Below are positions 1 to 9,582 of a DNA stretch of 64,000 nucleotides, in pieces. The position numbers and the translations under genes were made by a program. Each line of letters opens with the position of its first letter. Within the stretch, counting starts at the first letter, position 1. The DNA comes from Clostridium collagenovorans DSM 3089 (GTDB lineage: Bacteria > Bacillota > Clostridia > Clostridiales > Clostridiaceae): positions 198,703 to 262,702 of the forward strand of contig NZ_FQXP01000004.1 in NCBI RefSeq assembly GCF_900130005.1. The letters are read 5' to 3'. The notes below the pieces were generated by a model. The model made no database searches and had not been told where the DNA came from. It saw only the letters and a program-made list of their open reading frames with translations.

Positions 1-63
1 ATTGAATTATTTGATAATTGTGATAATATTAAAATGGAAAATATACATAATAAAGGGGGAAAT

Positions 64-1656
64 ATGCATAAAAGTTTTTGCAAGATTTATGGATTAAATT
101 CATTAATTAACATAGGAGTAGGGTATATAAAGAGCTTAGTTGGATTATTTGTAATTTATTCAATATCTAAAATCTTTAATAGTGCAACTATGGGAGAAAC
201 TCATAAAATTTTAAATGAGATTCCAAAATTCATTATAATAGTAACCTTATTTACTGTGTTTAATTTTATAATGGATTTAGTAATTAATTTAAAAAGGCAA
301 AAAAATAATAAAGCTTTCATGAGTGGTGTCTATGAAAGACTTTTAAAAATGCCTTATGAGGAAGTTGAAAAAAGAAGTTTTGGAGAGATTATTACTAGAC
401 TTGATAAGGATATGAAGGAAATAATAGAAATACTAGATATTAAAATAAGTGAACTAAGTATTTCAGTTTTAACCTTAATAACTTATGTTGTGGTCTTATT
501 CAATATAAGTAGTTATTATAGTATAACAGTAATCTCATTAGGGCTAGGAACTTTGATAGTTCCATTTATATTAAAGAAAAAATTTGATAAGGCTATTAGT
601 GATTATTATGTTAGTTGGGAAGCTTTAGAGAATTCCTTAATTACCACTGTTAAAGCCTTTGATTTTATAAAGCTAAACAACTTATATAAGTATTTTGAAA
701 AGAAGTATTTTATTGTAGCGAAGGATATAGGAAGAGTTTCAATAAATTTAGACAAAACTGTACATATGCAAGATGGACTAAAGGTTTTTGTTGAGAACTT
801 GGGTAATGTAATAGGTTTTGCTATAATAGGATTTTTATTATATAAAGATGTAATAGGTTTTGGACAAGTTATAATTTGCGTATTTTTAGGTAAAGAAGTT
901 TTAAGGCTATTGAATGATGTATTCAATGAATATAGCAGTATACAAAAATATAAGATATGCAAAAATAGAGTTTATGAGATTTTAAATAGTGAGGAAAAAG
1001 AAGAGGGAGTGACTTTAAAATCCATAGAAACTATAGAATTTGAAGATGTTATATTTAGCTATGAAAAGGAAAATAAAGTTATTCAAAGGGTAAATTTTAT
1101 TATAAATAATGGGGATAAGGTTTTAATAGAGGGGGAGAATGGTGCTGGAAAGTCCACTCTACTTAAGCTTATATTAAATTTATATAAGGATTTCAGTGGA
1201 AGTATAAAAATAAATGATTTAAATATAGAAGAGATAAACAAAGAGTCATATAAAAATCGTATAAGATATGTATCTCAAAATCAATGTTTTATATTAGAAA
1301 ATGTTATGGATAATTTAATGTTATTTAATGATGATATTGAAGTTATAAAAGCATATTTAGAAGCATTTCAGTTATCTTTTCATGAAATTAAAGATAAACC
1401 ATATTATGAATTATCAGGTGGTCAAAAGCAGAAAGTCTGTATAATTAGAGCCTTAATTGGGGAGTTTGATGTGCTTATATTAGATGAACCAAGTAATTTC
1501 TTAGATTATAAATCCATTGAAATATTAAAAAACATAATTAAGGAACTTGATAAGACTGTAATAGTGATAAGTCATGATTCTTCATTTAAAGAAGTACTTG
1601 AAAAAAGGTTCTTAATTCAAGAGGGAGCTGTACAAATGGAGGATTTAAAAATATGA
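64..1656 (+). CDS. ABC half-transporter (permease fused to ATPase)
   Basis: Exporter-type ABC protein of 530 residues. The first ~320 residues hold several hydrophobic membrane segments; the C-terminal ATPase has Walker A GENGAGKST, a Q-loop (SQNQ), signature ELSGGQKQK, Walker B VLILDEP and the switch His in VISHD. I start it at the ATG at 64 because AAAGGGGG (52-59) precedes it; an in-frame ATG at 34 has no ribosome binding site. Starting at 64 also gives the same length as the next gene. Its stop overlaps the next start by 4 bases (ATGA), so the two are co-translated and probably form a heterodimeric exporter. The substrate is unknown; the operon may begin left of the window. Confidence 0.9.
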   Translation: MHKSFCKIYGLNSLINIGVGYIKSLVGLFVIYSISKIFNSATMGETHKILNEIPKFIIIVTLFTVFNFIMDLVINLKRQKNNKAFMSGVYERLLKMPYEEVEKRSFGEIITRLDKDMKEIIEILDIKISELSISVLTLITYVVVLFNISSYYSITVISLGLGTLIVPFILKKKFDKAISDYYVSWEALENSLITTVKAFDFIKLNNLYKYFEKKYFIVAKDIGRVSINLDKTVHMQDGLKVFVENLGNVIGFAIIGFLLYKDVIGFGQVIICVFLGKEVLRLLNDVFNEYSSIQKYKICKNRVYEILNSEEKEEGVTLKSIETIEFEDVIFSYEKENKVIQRVNFIINNGDKVLIEGENGAGKSTLLKLILNLYKDFSGSIKINDLNIEEINKESYKNRIRYVSQNQCFILENVMDNLMLFNDDIEVIKAYLEAFQLSFHEIKDKPYYELSGGQKQKVCIIRALIGEFDVLILDEPSNFLDYKSIEILKNIIKELDKTVIVISHDSSFKEVLEKRFLIQEGAVQMEDLKI

Positions 1657-3245
1657 ATTTAAAAGAAAAAAGCAGTATTTTTGAGTTTGTAAAGAAGTTT
1701 TATAGCACAATAGTTATTTATATAATTGCTCAAAGTATAGGTAAGTATATAAGCATATACATGGTTAATGTAGTTGGTAATGTGACCAATGCTTTAATTG
1801 ATAGAAATTTTATTTATTTGAAAAGTAATATAAGTGAATTTTTAATTTTGCTTTTAATAGTTTCCTTTGTAGTACCAGCAATTTTATTTTTGTCTTCAAA
1901 GGGATATGATAAACTTATCATGAACTTTAGTATTCTATCATATAGTAAATTTTTAAAACAAAAAAGAGGAATATTAGATCAATATGATGAGGGAGAAATT
2001 ATATATAGGATACCAGAGGATGAAGTATCATACACAGGGGGAATTTATACTTTACTAGGTGATGGAAGTATAGTCATCTTCGTTATAATTCAAAGCTTTT
2101 ATATAATGAGTACTATCCACATTAAGTTTGCAGTTATTTGTATGATTTTAAGTACAATACCTATTTTGTTAGTTAAGTACTTTGATAAGAAGATAGAAGA
2201 TTTATATAGTAAGGAACAGGACTCTTTAAGTAAGATATCTAATATGGAAAGAAGTATTATAGAAAATTTTAGCTTTGTAAGAAGCCATTCTTTAAATAAT
2301 AAAGTTATAAGTAGCATAGGAGAACAATATGATAGCTATTATGATATCTATAAAAATCAAACATTTATTATTAAGGCATTAGAAAATTTTAAGGATATTT
2401 TTTCTATAGTGTGTGAAGTTTTAATATACATAATAGGAAGTTATTATGTTAGTTCCAATCAATTAAATATAGGTAATGTTGTGAAATTTTTTGGACTATC
2501 AATTATATTAAAGGATAATGCAAAGTTATTTTCTAAGGTTTTAGCTAACTATTTTAGATTAAAAGCTGCCACAACAAGATATGTTGAATGGACTGGAAAT
2601 GAGGAGAGCTTTGGGGATAAGCAACTTAAGGAAATAAATTCCATAAGCTTTGAAAAGCTTAGCTTTAAGTATGAGGATAAAGCTGTTATAGAGAACTTTA
2701 CTTATAAGATAAATAAGGGTGATAAAGTACTTATTGAAGGGAAAAATGGAAGTGGAAAAAGTACTTTAATAAAACTTTTAACAGGATTATATAGTGAATA
2801 TACTGGTGATATCTGTGTAAATGATTTAAATCTTAGCGAAATTGATATAAATGAATTTAGAAGTCATATATCAGTAGTTACTCAAAATCCTTTTTTATTA
2901 AATTTAAGTGTAATTGATAATATAAAAACTTGTTATAGAGTGGATAAAGGTGATAATATAGAAGATATATTAAAGGAATTGGATTTATATAGTATAAAAG
3001 ACAAAATTGTAGGTGAAAACGGAGAACATTTATCAGGTGGACAAAGACAGAAGGTAGCACTAGCAAGAGCTTTGGTTGCAAAGTCTGACCTTATAATTTT
3101 AGATGAACCAGATAATGCACTTGATAAGAATGCTCAAGACTATATAATAAAAAAGTTCAGTAATGAAGAAAGTATTATTATGGTTATCAGTCACAATAAT
3201 AAATGGAGAGAAGAATTTAAAAATAAAAGTATTGTATTAAAATAA
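1653..3245 (+). CDS. ABC half-transporter, partner of preceding gene
   Basis: Second half of a probable heterodimeric ABC exporter, also 530 residues: membrane domain over roughly residues 1-320, then an ATPase with Walker A GKNGSGKST, signature HLSGGQRQK, Walker B LIILDEP followed by DNALD, and switch His in VISHN. Overlaps the preceding gene by 4 bases. Exporters of this build usually move peptides, lipids or drugs; no substrate peptide gene is visible inside the window. No clear intrinsic terminator follows within 200 bases. Confidence 0.9.
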   Translation: MNLKEKSSIFEFVKKFYSTIVIYIIAQSIGKYISIYMVNVVGNVTNALIDRNFIYLKSNISEFLILLLIVSFVVPAILFLSSKGYDKLIMNFSILSYSKFLKQKRGILDQYDEGEIIYRIPEDEVSYTGGIYTLLGDGSIVIFVIIQSFYIMSTIHIKFAVICMILSTIPILLVKYFDKKIEDLYSKEQDSLSKISNMERSIIENFSFVRSHSLNNKVISSIGEQYDSYYDIYKNQTFIIKALENFKDIFSIVCEVLIYIIGSYYVSSNQLNIGNVVKFFGLSIILKDNAKLFSKVLANYFRLKAATTRYVEWTGNEESFGDKQLKEINSISFEKLSFKYEDKAVIENFTYKINKGDKVLIEGKNGSGKSTLIKLLTGLYSEYTGDICVNDLNLSEIDINEFRSHISVVTQNPFLLNLSVIDNIKTCYRVDKGDNIEDILKELDLYSIKDKIVGENGEHLSGGQRQKVALARALVAKSDLIILDEPDNALDKNAQDYIIKKFSNEESIIMVISHNNKWREEFKNKSIVLK

Positions 3246-3470
3246 TTTCAAACAATAGTTCTTAAGGAGAAATTAATAATAATATAAATGCTTTCGTAAT
3301 AATTTATTAAGAATTTAATGGTATAATAGCATAGAAATAGAGAAAAAAAGTATAATAGTCTTAAATTTTTAATCTTCTTACTTTATAGGATGAACTTGAA
3401 ACTTAGATTTAAGTTGAAACTAAGTGTATAAAGATAGGTAGCATAAGGTTTAGACATAATATAGAGGGGG

Positions 3471-4640
3471 ATGACTTTGAAAGTTAATTGGAATACTAAA
3501 TATACAACTATAGCTGTATATATGCTTATAGTTATTTGTTGTAGCATAGCCTTTTATTTGGTAGCTTCAGATTTAACCATATTTACAAGTAAATTAAACT
3601 TGATTATAACTACATTACAGCCCTTTATTATAGGTTTTATTATGGCTTATTTATTAAACTTCGTACTAAATTTTTATGAGAATCGTTTATTAAGCCATAA
3701 ATCCTTTGATAAAGTTAAGCCAAAGGGAAAACGTGCATTAGGTATGTTTATTACTTATGTTACTACTTTTGTAGTATTGTATTTATTTATGCATTTTGTT
3801 TTACCACAATTAGTGGATAGTATAGTTGGGTTAGCAAATGATGTTCCTTATTATGTAAAGGATCTTACAGAGGTTGCTAATGACTTAATGAATAAATTTA
3901 ACATTGATAATCAGTACTATGATTTAGCACTTAATAAATGGAATGAGTTTTTAAATTATGTTATTAGATTCGCAACGGATTTACTTCCTGTTGTGGGGAA
4001 TGTAGTTAAGGGAATTGCATCTAGCATTTGGAATATAGTACTTGGACTAATTATATCTATATATTTATTAATGGATAAAGAAAAGTTCTATGGATTAGGT
4101 AAAAAACTTACTTATGGTATTTTCAATAAAAGATGGGCAGATAAAATATTAGAATTAACACATAGAAGTAATGATACTTTTGGTAAATTCTTAAGTGGAA
4201 AGATTTTAGATTCATTCATTATAGGAGTTCTTACATTCTTTATATTAACAGTTTGTAAGATGCCATATACTTTACTTATATCTGTTATAATAGGAATAAC
4301 CAATATAATTCCATTCTTTGGACCATTCTTTGGTGCTATTCCGTCCTTTATAATAATTTTATTTGTATCACCAATTAAAGCTTTATGGTTCCTACTTATT
4401 ATATTAATAATCCAACAAATAGATGGAAATATAATAGGACCTAAGATTTTAGGTGACTCTATAGGAATTTCAGCTTTCTGGATTTTATTCTCATTATTAG
4501 TTGCAGGTAAATTCTTAGGTTTAATGGGAATGATAATAGGAGTGCCATTATTTGCTTTAGTGTATTCAATAATAAAAGAAATAATTGAAGAGCAACTAGA
4601 GAAAAAGAACCTCCCAAAGGATACCAATAATTATATGTAA
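3471..4640 (+). CDS. AI-2E family (PerM/YdbI-like) transporter
   Basis: Polytopic membrane protein of about 389 residues with the AI-2E/UPF0118 permease build: two N-terminal hydrophobic segments, a polar region around residues 110-170, then a cluster of helices including the family-typical stretch IIGPKILG near residue 330. Members export small molecules or act in Na+/H+ exchange; the substrate here cannot be told. The SD AGAGGGGG touches the ATG at 3471, so translation may really start at the in-frame TTG at 3477, which has a normal 6-base spacing. Monocistronic, ending in a strong terminator. Confidence 0.88.
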   Translation: MTLKVNWNTKYTTIAVYMLIVICCSIAFYLVASDLTIFTSKLNLIITTLQPFIIGFIMAYLLNFVLNFYENRLLSHKSFDKVKPKGKRALGMFITYVTTFVVLYLFMHFVLPQLVDSIVGLANDVPYYVKDLTEVANDLMNKFNIDNQYYDLALNKWNEFLNYVIRFATDLLPVVGNVVKGIASSIWNIVLGLIISIYLLMDKEKFYGLGKKLTYGIFNKRWADKILELTHRSNDTFGKFLSGKILDSFIIGVLTFFILTVCKMPYTLLISVIIGITNIIPFFGPFFGAIPSFIIILFVSPIKALWFLLIILIIQQIDGNIIGPKILGDSIGISAFWILFSLLVAGKFLGLMGMIIGVPLFALVYSIIKEIIEEQLEKKNLPKDTNNYM

Positions 4641-4664
4641 ATATAAATGTTAATTTGAATTTTA

Positions 4665-4696
4665 GAAAACAGTCTTAAGGACTGTTTTCTTTATTT
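4665..4696 (+). terminator. Intrinsic terminator after the AI-2E gene
   Basis: GAAAACAGTC (4665-4674) pairs perfectly with GACTGTTTTC (4680-4689) around a 5-base loop, followed by a T-rich run. It lies 25 bases after the stop codon. Confidence 0.88.
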
Positions 4697-5224
4697 TTGC
4701 AGTAAGTACTTTAGATATCTCTATAGTGATAGGTGAAACTAGTATGTTTAATTAGTTAATTATGTTAATGATATATAATACATAATTAGACATCATTAAG
4801 AAAACTATTATAGTTAGTTAGATAGTTAACTATACATGCAGTAGAAGGAGTATCAAGATTACTAAAAACAATAAGTAAACTTGAGTAAGGTAGAATTGTA
4901 TCTGCTTTGTTATTGAATAGGGTAGTAAGATAAAGATATTAGAATATAAAGGTAAATTATATAGCTAATAAAATTTTGAAATTTATATAAAATAATTTTT
5001 AAAAATAATTAAATAATAATTTTTATTGTTTAACTTTAAATGTCTAGTATCCTCGTAAACATTGAAATATCAAGGTTTATGAGGATTTTATTAGAAAAAA
5101 TATATTCAAATAAATGTATTTAGTTCAAAAAATATGCTTTGACATTGTTAAAATTCAGGAATATAATAAACAATGAACAAGGTTCAATTGTTAAAAAAAA
5201 ATTAAAAATAAGGAGAAAACGATC
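4697..5224. other. Long AT-rich intergenic region with an unassigned terminator
   Basis: No convincing reading frame. Near its end is a 12-bp hairpin with one G-U pair, ATCCTCGTAAAC (5049-5060) with GTTTATGAGGAT (5075-5086), followed by TTTATT. It looks like a terminator, but the nearest upstream gene already ends in its own terminator at 4665. Either an untranslated RNA ends here or the hairpin attenuates the next operon. Confidence 0.5.
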
Positions 5225-5647
5225 ATGAAAAAGTTAATTAATCTTTCTTTTATTTATGGAATTTTAGCGATGATAAGTGGAGTTTTTTATAGAGAATTTA
5301 CAAAATTTAACGACTTTACAGGGAGAACAAGTCTTTCTTTTACACATACACATTTATTTGTATTAGGGATGTTCTTTTTCCTTATAGTTCTTTTAGTGGA
5401 CAAAGAGTTTAAGCTTAGAGAACATAAAAACTTCAATAAATTTTTAGTTGTTTATAATTTTGGATTAATTGTAACAGCAATAACCTTTGTATGGAGAGGT
5501 GTTACTGAGGTTTTAAAAATACAATTATCCTCAGCACTTACAGCATCTATTTCAGGGATAGCTGGTATAGGACATTTATTTATAGCTATTGGTGTTATAA
5601 TGTTTTTCTTAATATTAAAGAAAAGTGTAGAGAAAGTTGAAGCATAG
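5225..5647 (+). CDS. DUF2871-type small membrane protein
   Basis: 140 residues with four hydrophobic segments and a conserved-looking histidine-rich stretch between helices 1 and 2 (SFTHTHLFVLG), as in DUF2871 family proteins of Firmicutes. Function unknown; the His pair near the membrane face could bind a metal or haem, which is speculation. Start supported by AAGGAG 8 bases upstream. Followed after 11 bases by another small membrane protein, so the two form an operon. Confidence 0.75.
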   Translation: MKKLINLSFIYGILAMISGVFYREFTKFNDFTGRTSLSFTHTHLFVLGMFFFLIVLLVDKEFKLREHKNFNKFLVVYNFGLIVTAITFVWRGVTEVLKIQLSSALTASISGIAGIGHLFIAIGVIMFFLILKKSVEKVEA

Positions 5648-5658
5648 GAGATGATTAT

Positions 5659-6171
5659 ATGGAAGAAAAGATGAGTTTAATAGAAAAATATTCACCAAAG
5701 GTTTCTAAAAGAGTATTACTTTTATTAGCAGGTATTGTTTGGGGTTTTGCTGGATATAATATCTTAAGACTTGGTATTCCAGATATGATAAGTAATTGGC
5801 ATACTCCAATAATTAACTTAATCTTTGCTTTAGTTATATTTGGTTTGTTTTTTAAATTTGTATTCTTCAAGATGTTCAAAAAGCATAATAAGAGAATAAA
5901 TTCTTATGTTAAGTCAAAAATTTGTGCTTTTGCTTTCTTTGATGCTAAGGGTTATTTAATTATGGCTTTTATGATTACTTTTGGAGTATTACTTAGAAAG
6001 TCAGGCATAGTAAACCCACTTTATTTAGGTACTTTTTATGTAGGTTTAGGATCATCACTAGCAGGAGCAGGGGTATGTTTCCTAGTAGCATATATTAAAA
6101 AAATAATGAAAACTGAAGAAATAAATGAGGATATACCTAATGGAGAGATAACTGAAGAATTAATGAGATAA
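5659..6171 (+). CDS. Hypothetical four-helix membrane protein
   Basis: 170 residues with about four membrane segments (roughly 18-37, 46-66, 92-112 and 122-145) and a charged, Glu-rich tail. I do not recognise the family. AGGAGATGATT precedes the ATG. It follows the DUF2871 gene by 11 bases and is probably co-transcribed; there is no link to a known pathway. Confidence 0.75.
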   Translation: MEEKMSLIEKYSPKVSKRVLLLLAGIVWGFAGYNILRLGIPDMISNWHTPIINLIFALVIFGLFFKFVFFKMFKKHNKRINSYVKSKICAFAFFDAKGYLIMAFMITFGVLLRKSGIVNPLYLGTFYVGLGSSLAGAGVCFLVAYIKKIMKTEEINEDIPNGEITEELMR

Positions 6172-6307
6172 AGTAATTAATTGGAATTAATTTTAAGTAT
6201 TATGAAGATATATCATTAAAATATGCAGTATATAATTATGAAAGTTATATGTTATATTTTTGATTTTAGAATAAGTATTTGTTAAATTAATATTTTAATG
6301 GAAAAAG

Positions 6308-6427
6308 TATAATAGTGATATTTTAAGCGGCTGGCGCATTAAAATAAATATGACAACACATGATATTTGTGAGTAATTTACAAAGAAAATGTGTTGTTAA
6401 TTTATTGATGTGGCAGCCTTTTTTATA
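6308..6427 (+). ncRNA. Candidate hairpin RNA with own promoter and U-run
   Basis: A TATAAT at 6308-6313 is followed by a long imperfect hairpin: the arm 6329-6361 (GGCTGGCGCAT, then ATAAAT, then ACAACACAT) pairs with 6389-6418 (ATGTGTTGT, ATTTAT, ATGTGGCAGCC). A run of six T follows. The spacing suggests transcription starts near 6320 and ends near 6425, making an RNA of about 105 bases. No gene is in reach on either side (stop at 6171, next start at 6819). The -35 region is weak. It could instead be a distant terminator of the preceding operon. Confidence 0.45.
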
Positions 6428-6818
6428 TATAAATTTACACTGTGAAATGAGTAACTTTACAGGAAGAGTGATTTATGAAATAGAGGCATAGTGAAAAAAA
6501 TTAAAATTTTAATGTAAATTAAGTTGACAATATACTTAAACACATATATAGTTAATTACATAAGTAATGAACCAAACAAGTTGGAAGTGAATATAGTAAA
6601 ATTACAAGAAGAATTAAACTCAAAACTTTATAAGTTTCATTAAAAAACAATAACTTTGCTTTGGTTATAGATAAGTTGAAGAATATAAATAAAACTAAAG
6701 AAAGCTGTTTATATACTTCGAGAATTATTAAGAGATTAAGGTGAAGTATTATCATAATAAAAAATATGAGTTCAAAGTAAGACAAGTGCTTTATGAGATT
6801 CAAGAAAGGAGGCAGCCT

Positions 6819-7181
6819 ATGAAACTAAATTTAAATGAGGATAGTCCTATATACATGCAGATAGCTCAAGCAATTGAGGACAATATTTTAAAAGGAATTT
6901 TTGAGGAAGAAGAAATGATACCTTCAACTACAGAGATATCAGTGCAGTATAAGATTAATCCAGCGACTGTTGCTAAGGGGTTTAAGCTTCTTGTAGATGA
7001 TGAGATAATTTACAAAAAGAGAGGTGTAGGTATGTTTGTTGCAGTGGGGAGCAAAGGTAAATTAGTTGAAAAGAGAAAAGATAGTTTTTATAAAAATTAT
7101 GTTGTGTCTTTAATAGAGGAAGCAAAGAAATTAGATATTTCAACGGAAGATATTGTAGATATGATTAAGAGGGGGAAGTAG
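6819..7181 (+). CDS. GntR-family regulator, YtrA type
   Basis: Short (120-residue) GntR-type repressor. The N-terminal winged helix shows the family pattern DSPIYMQIAQAIEDNI, then IPSTTEIS and NPATVAKGFKLL; there is only a short helical tail and no large ligand domain, which defines the YtrA subgroup. The start is the ATG at 6819 with AAAGGAGG just upstream, not an in-frame ATG at 6741 that lacks one. It is 3 bases from the ABC ATPase gene; YtrA-type regulators normally repress such an ABC operon and respond to cell-wall-active peptides. Confidence 0.88.
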   Translation: MKLNLNEDSPIYMQIAQAIEDNILKGIFEEEEMIPSTTEISVQYKINPATVAKGFKLLVDDEIIYKKRGVGMFVAVGSKGKLVEKRKDSFYKNYVVSLIEEAKKLDISTEDIVDMIKRGK

Positions 7182-7184
7182 TAT

Positions 7185-8060
7185 ATGGCACTAATAAAGA
7201 TTTCTAACCTTAGCAAAGCCTATGGGGATGAGTATGCATTAAAGGATTTATCTTTAACAATTGAAGAAAATAAGATTTATGGTTTACTTGGGAGAAATGG
7301 GGCAGGTAAAACTACACTTTTAAATCTTATTACAAATAGAATATTTCCTACAGAAGGAAAGGTAACTATAGATGGAATAGATGTAGCAAGCAACGAAGAA
7401 ATAGTTGATAAAATATACTTTATGACGGAAAAGGACTTATACCCTGATAGTATGAGAGTAAATGAGCTTTTCAAGTGGACGAAGAGCTTCTATCCTAATT
7501 TTGATATGGAGTATGCTTTAGAGCTTTCAAAGAAGTTTGGAATTAATATAAAAAAGAAGTTTAAGGAATTATCAACAGGATATTCTTCCATAAGTAAGAT
7601 CATAGTTACCTTAGCATCTGGGGCTGAAGTTTTAATTTTTGATGAACCAGTTTTAGGACTAGATGCACATCATAGAGAGTTTTTTTATAAAGAGTTAATT
7701 AGAAATTATACAGAGGAGCCAAAGACAATTATTCTTTCAACTCATATTATCGAAGAGATTTCAAGTATTTTAGAAGGGGTAATTATTGTTAAGGACAAAA
7801 ACATTTTAAAGAATGATGATGTGGAGAACATTTTAAGTAATAGTTATACTGTATCAGGCTTAAGCAAAAAGGTAGATGAGTATATTAAAGATAAAAATTG
7901 CATTAATGTAGAATCCATGGCTAATTTTAAAGCAGCTACTATTATGGAGAAGTTAAGCAAAGAAGAAAAGGAATTAATAAGTAAATTAGAATTAGAAGTT
8001 TCTAAGGTAGAGCTTCAAAAGCTATTTATATATTTAACTGGAGAGGAGGAGTGTAAATAA
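7185..8060 (+). CDS. ABC transporter ATPase (YtrB-like)
   Basis: Stand-alone ABC ATPase of 291 residues with Walker A GRNGAGKTT, Walker B VLIFDEP and D-loop VLGLD, switch His in LSTHI. The signature is degenerate (LSTGYSS rather than LSGGQ), common in the YtrB/YxlF branch. A C-terminal extension follows residue ~230. The stop and the permease start share one base (TAATG). Expected to energise the next permease under control of the GntR repressor. Confidence 0.88.
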   Translation: MALIKISNLSKAYGDEYALKDLSLTIEENKIYGLLGRNGAGKTTLLNLITNRIFPTEGKVTIDGIDVASNEEIVDKIYFMTEKDLYPDSMRVNELFKWTKSFYPNFDMEYALELSKKFGINIKKKFKELSTGYSSISKIIVTLASGAEVLIFDEPVLGLDAHHREFFYKELIRNYTEEPKTIILSTHIIEEISSILEGVIIVKDKNILKNDDVENILSNSYTVSGLSKKVDEYIKDKNCINVESMANFKAATIMEKLSKEEKELISKLELEVSKVELQKLFIYLTGEEECK

Positions 8061-8803
8061 TGAAAAGTCTTAAAGTAGCTAAATATAATATTGAAGGTTG
8101 CATAAAACCAGTTGTTATTTTTTATACTGTAATGTTAAGTTTACTTGTTGTTATGACTGGTGTTAATGTAATAGAAAATGGAAGTATAAGAAACTCAGCA
8201 ATAGATGTAGCAACAGTAATATTTTTATTTATTGCAGGAATAAGCACCTTTAAGGAAACATTCTACTTTTCACAAGCTAACAATATTTCAAGAAAGGACT
8301 ATTTTAAGGGTATAGTTATGCATGCATTTCCCTTAGCAGCAGTATGTTCTATTATGGACATTATAATAAATAGACTATTTAATTTAATGAGTACATGTCC
8401 AAGCAGCTATGATATGCTATATGGTACTTTTTCAAATTTAGGTTTTAATACATGGGTACAAAGTAGTGATGTAGTAACACTATTTAAAACATTTTTATTT
8501 CAATTTTCATTATATACTTTAATAGTTTTAATAGGATTATTTGTAGGGGTCATGTATTACAGATGTAATAAAAAATTAAGAGTAGTAATATCAGTGGTAC
8601 CAATAGCTATTATAATGGCATTCAATGCAATTGCACTTAGTTATCCAGAACTTCAGATGAGAGTTATAGAGGTTATAGACAAGATATTTGGAATTAGTAC
8701 ACAAAACGTATACTCAGCTATTATTACCTTTATATGTGGTATTTTAATACTAATAGTGCTTTTATATGTATTAATTAGAAAAGCTGTTATAAAAGAAAGA
8801 TAA
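8060..8803 (+). CDS. ABC transporter permease of the GntR-controlled operon
   Basis: 247-residue membrane protein with about six hydrophobic segments, the partner of the ATPase whose stop codon it overlaps by one base. It belongs to the ABC-2-like permeases that accompany YtrA/YtrB modules. No substrate can be assigned. It is the last gene of the three-gene unit. Confidence 0.8.
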   Translation: MKSLKVAKYNIEGCIKPVVIFYTVMLSLLVVMTGVNVIENGSIRNSAIDVATVIFLFIAGISTFKETFYFSQANNISRKDYFKGIVMHAFPLAAVCSIMDIIINRLFNLMSTCPSSYDMLYGTFSNLGFNTWVQSSDVVTLFKTFLFQFSLYTLIVLIGLFVGVMYYRCNKKLRVVISVVPIAIIMAFNAIALSYPELQMRVIEVIDKIFGISTQNVYSAIITFICGILILIVLLYVLIRKAVIKER

Positions 8804-9002
8804 AAAATAATTATCTAATTTAAAGTTAATATATATGTTATAATAAAAAATCTTCGCTGTATTTGTAATTAAAATTCATTGTGGAATAAATGCAGCTACT
8901 CTTAGGAGTATAGAATATTAATTAAAACTTATATAAGAATATTAAAGAAAATTCATTAATATGAAGTGATTATAAAAAAATAAAATTACTAAGTAAAAAT
9001 AG

Positions 9003-9100
9003 GCTGTTAAATTAAGAAAAATTCATAGAATATATTTATACAATATAAAGTTTTAAGGTATATATATTCTGTGAAAAACCCTTAGTATAACAGCTATTTT
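9003..9100 (+). ncRNA. Nested hairpin RNA element upstream of the B12 riboswitch
   Basis: Outer stem GCTGTTA (9003-9009) with TAACAGC (9088-9094) encloses an inner stem CATAGAATATAT (9024-9035) with ATATATTCTGTG (9062-9073, one G-U pair). TATTTTA follows the outer stem. The nested pairing is unlikely by chance, but the product is unknown: it may be the 3' terminator of the preceding permease operon (200 bases upstream) or a small RNA. Confidence 0.4.
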
Positions 9101-9146
9101 AAGTTTAAAATGATATTTCAAATATAAATATTATGTTAAATTATTA

Positions 9147-9175
9147 TTGACAATGCAACATTTATGTTGTTAAAT
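9147..9175 (+). promoter_or_regulatory. Sigma-A promoter for the riboswitch transcript
   Basis: TTGACA (9147-9152), a 17-base spacer and TTAAAT (9170-9175). Transcription would start a few bases before the P1 stem of the cobalamin aptamer. Confidence 0.7.
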
Positions 9176-9186
9176 GTAAGAGAACG

Positions 9187-9337
9187 AAATAGGTGTATAT
9201 ATTTACTTAATAGGGAATTTAGTTTATGCTAAAGCTGCCCCAGCAACTGTAAATGATTACGAGCTAGTGTATGCCACTGTATTTTACGGGAAGGTTCTAG
9301 TGAGGTTTGAGTCATAAGCCAGGAGATCTGCCTATTT
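9187..9337 (+). promoter_or_regulatory. Cobalamin (adenosylcobalamin-type) riboswitch aptamer
   Basis: The conserved pieces appear in order: GCCCCAGCAACTGTAA, GCCACTGTATTTTACGGGAAGG, and the B12 box AGCCAGGAGATCTGCC at 9318-9333. The closing stem P1 is AAATAGG (9187-9193) with CCTATTT (9331-9337). The aptamer sits between a promoter and the surface-protein gene. Together with the terminator at 9583 it should switch that gene off when B12 is plentiful. Confidence 0.93.
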
Positions 9338-9582
9338 TGCAACTGCTCTTTCTGGGGAAAGATACATTTGTAATTGAATAAATTATTATGAGATTTATAA
9401 GCATGCTTATATTGTATAAATTATGAGTTATATTGTATTATAAGTTTATATAAGCATGCCCGCAGCCTTAAAATTATAGTAATGACTTAACTAGCAAACC
9501 TTAACAAGTTTATAGTTAGGTTTATAATGTATAATATATAAATCTAATAAACAATTACAGTGTAATCAAAATGATCCCTAGA
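9338..9582 (+). promoter_or_regulatory. Long riboswitch expression platform with palindrome
   Basis: About 245 bases separate aptamer and terminator. They include the 16-base perfect palindrome TATAAGCATGCTTATA (9396-9411) and a second copy of its left part, TATAAGCATGC (9449-9459), so alternative pairings are possible. I could not pick out a single antiterminator arm with confidence. Confidence 0.45.

Noticed and set aside
4112..4627. 171-codon minus-strand reading frame opposite the AI-2E gene
   Set aside because: It lies wholly inside a well-supported membrane protein gene, has no ribosome binding site and has a composition explained by the antisense of hydrophobic codons.
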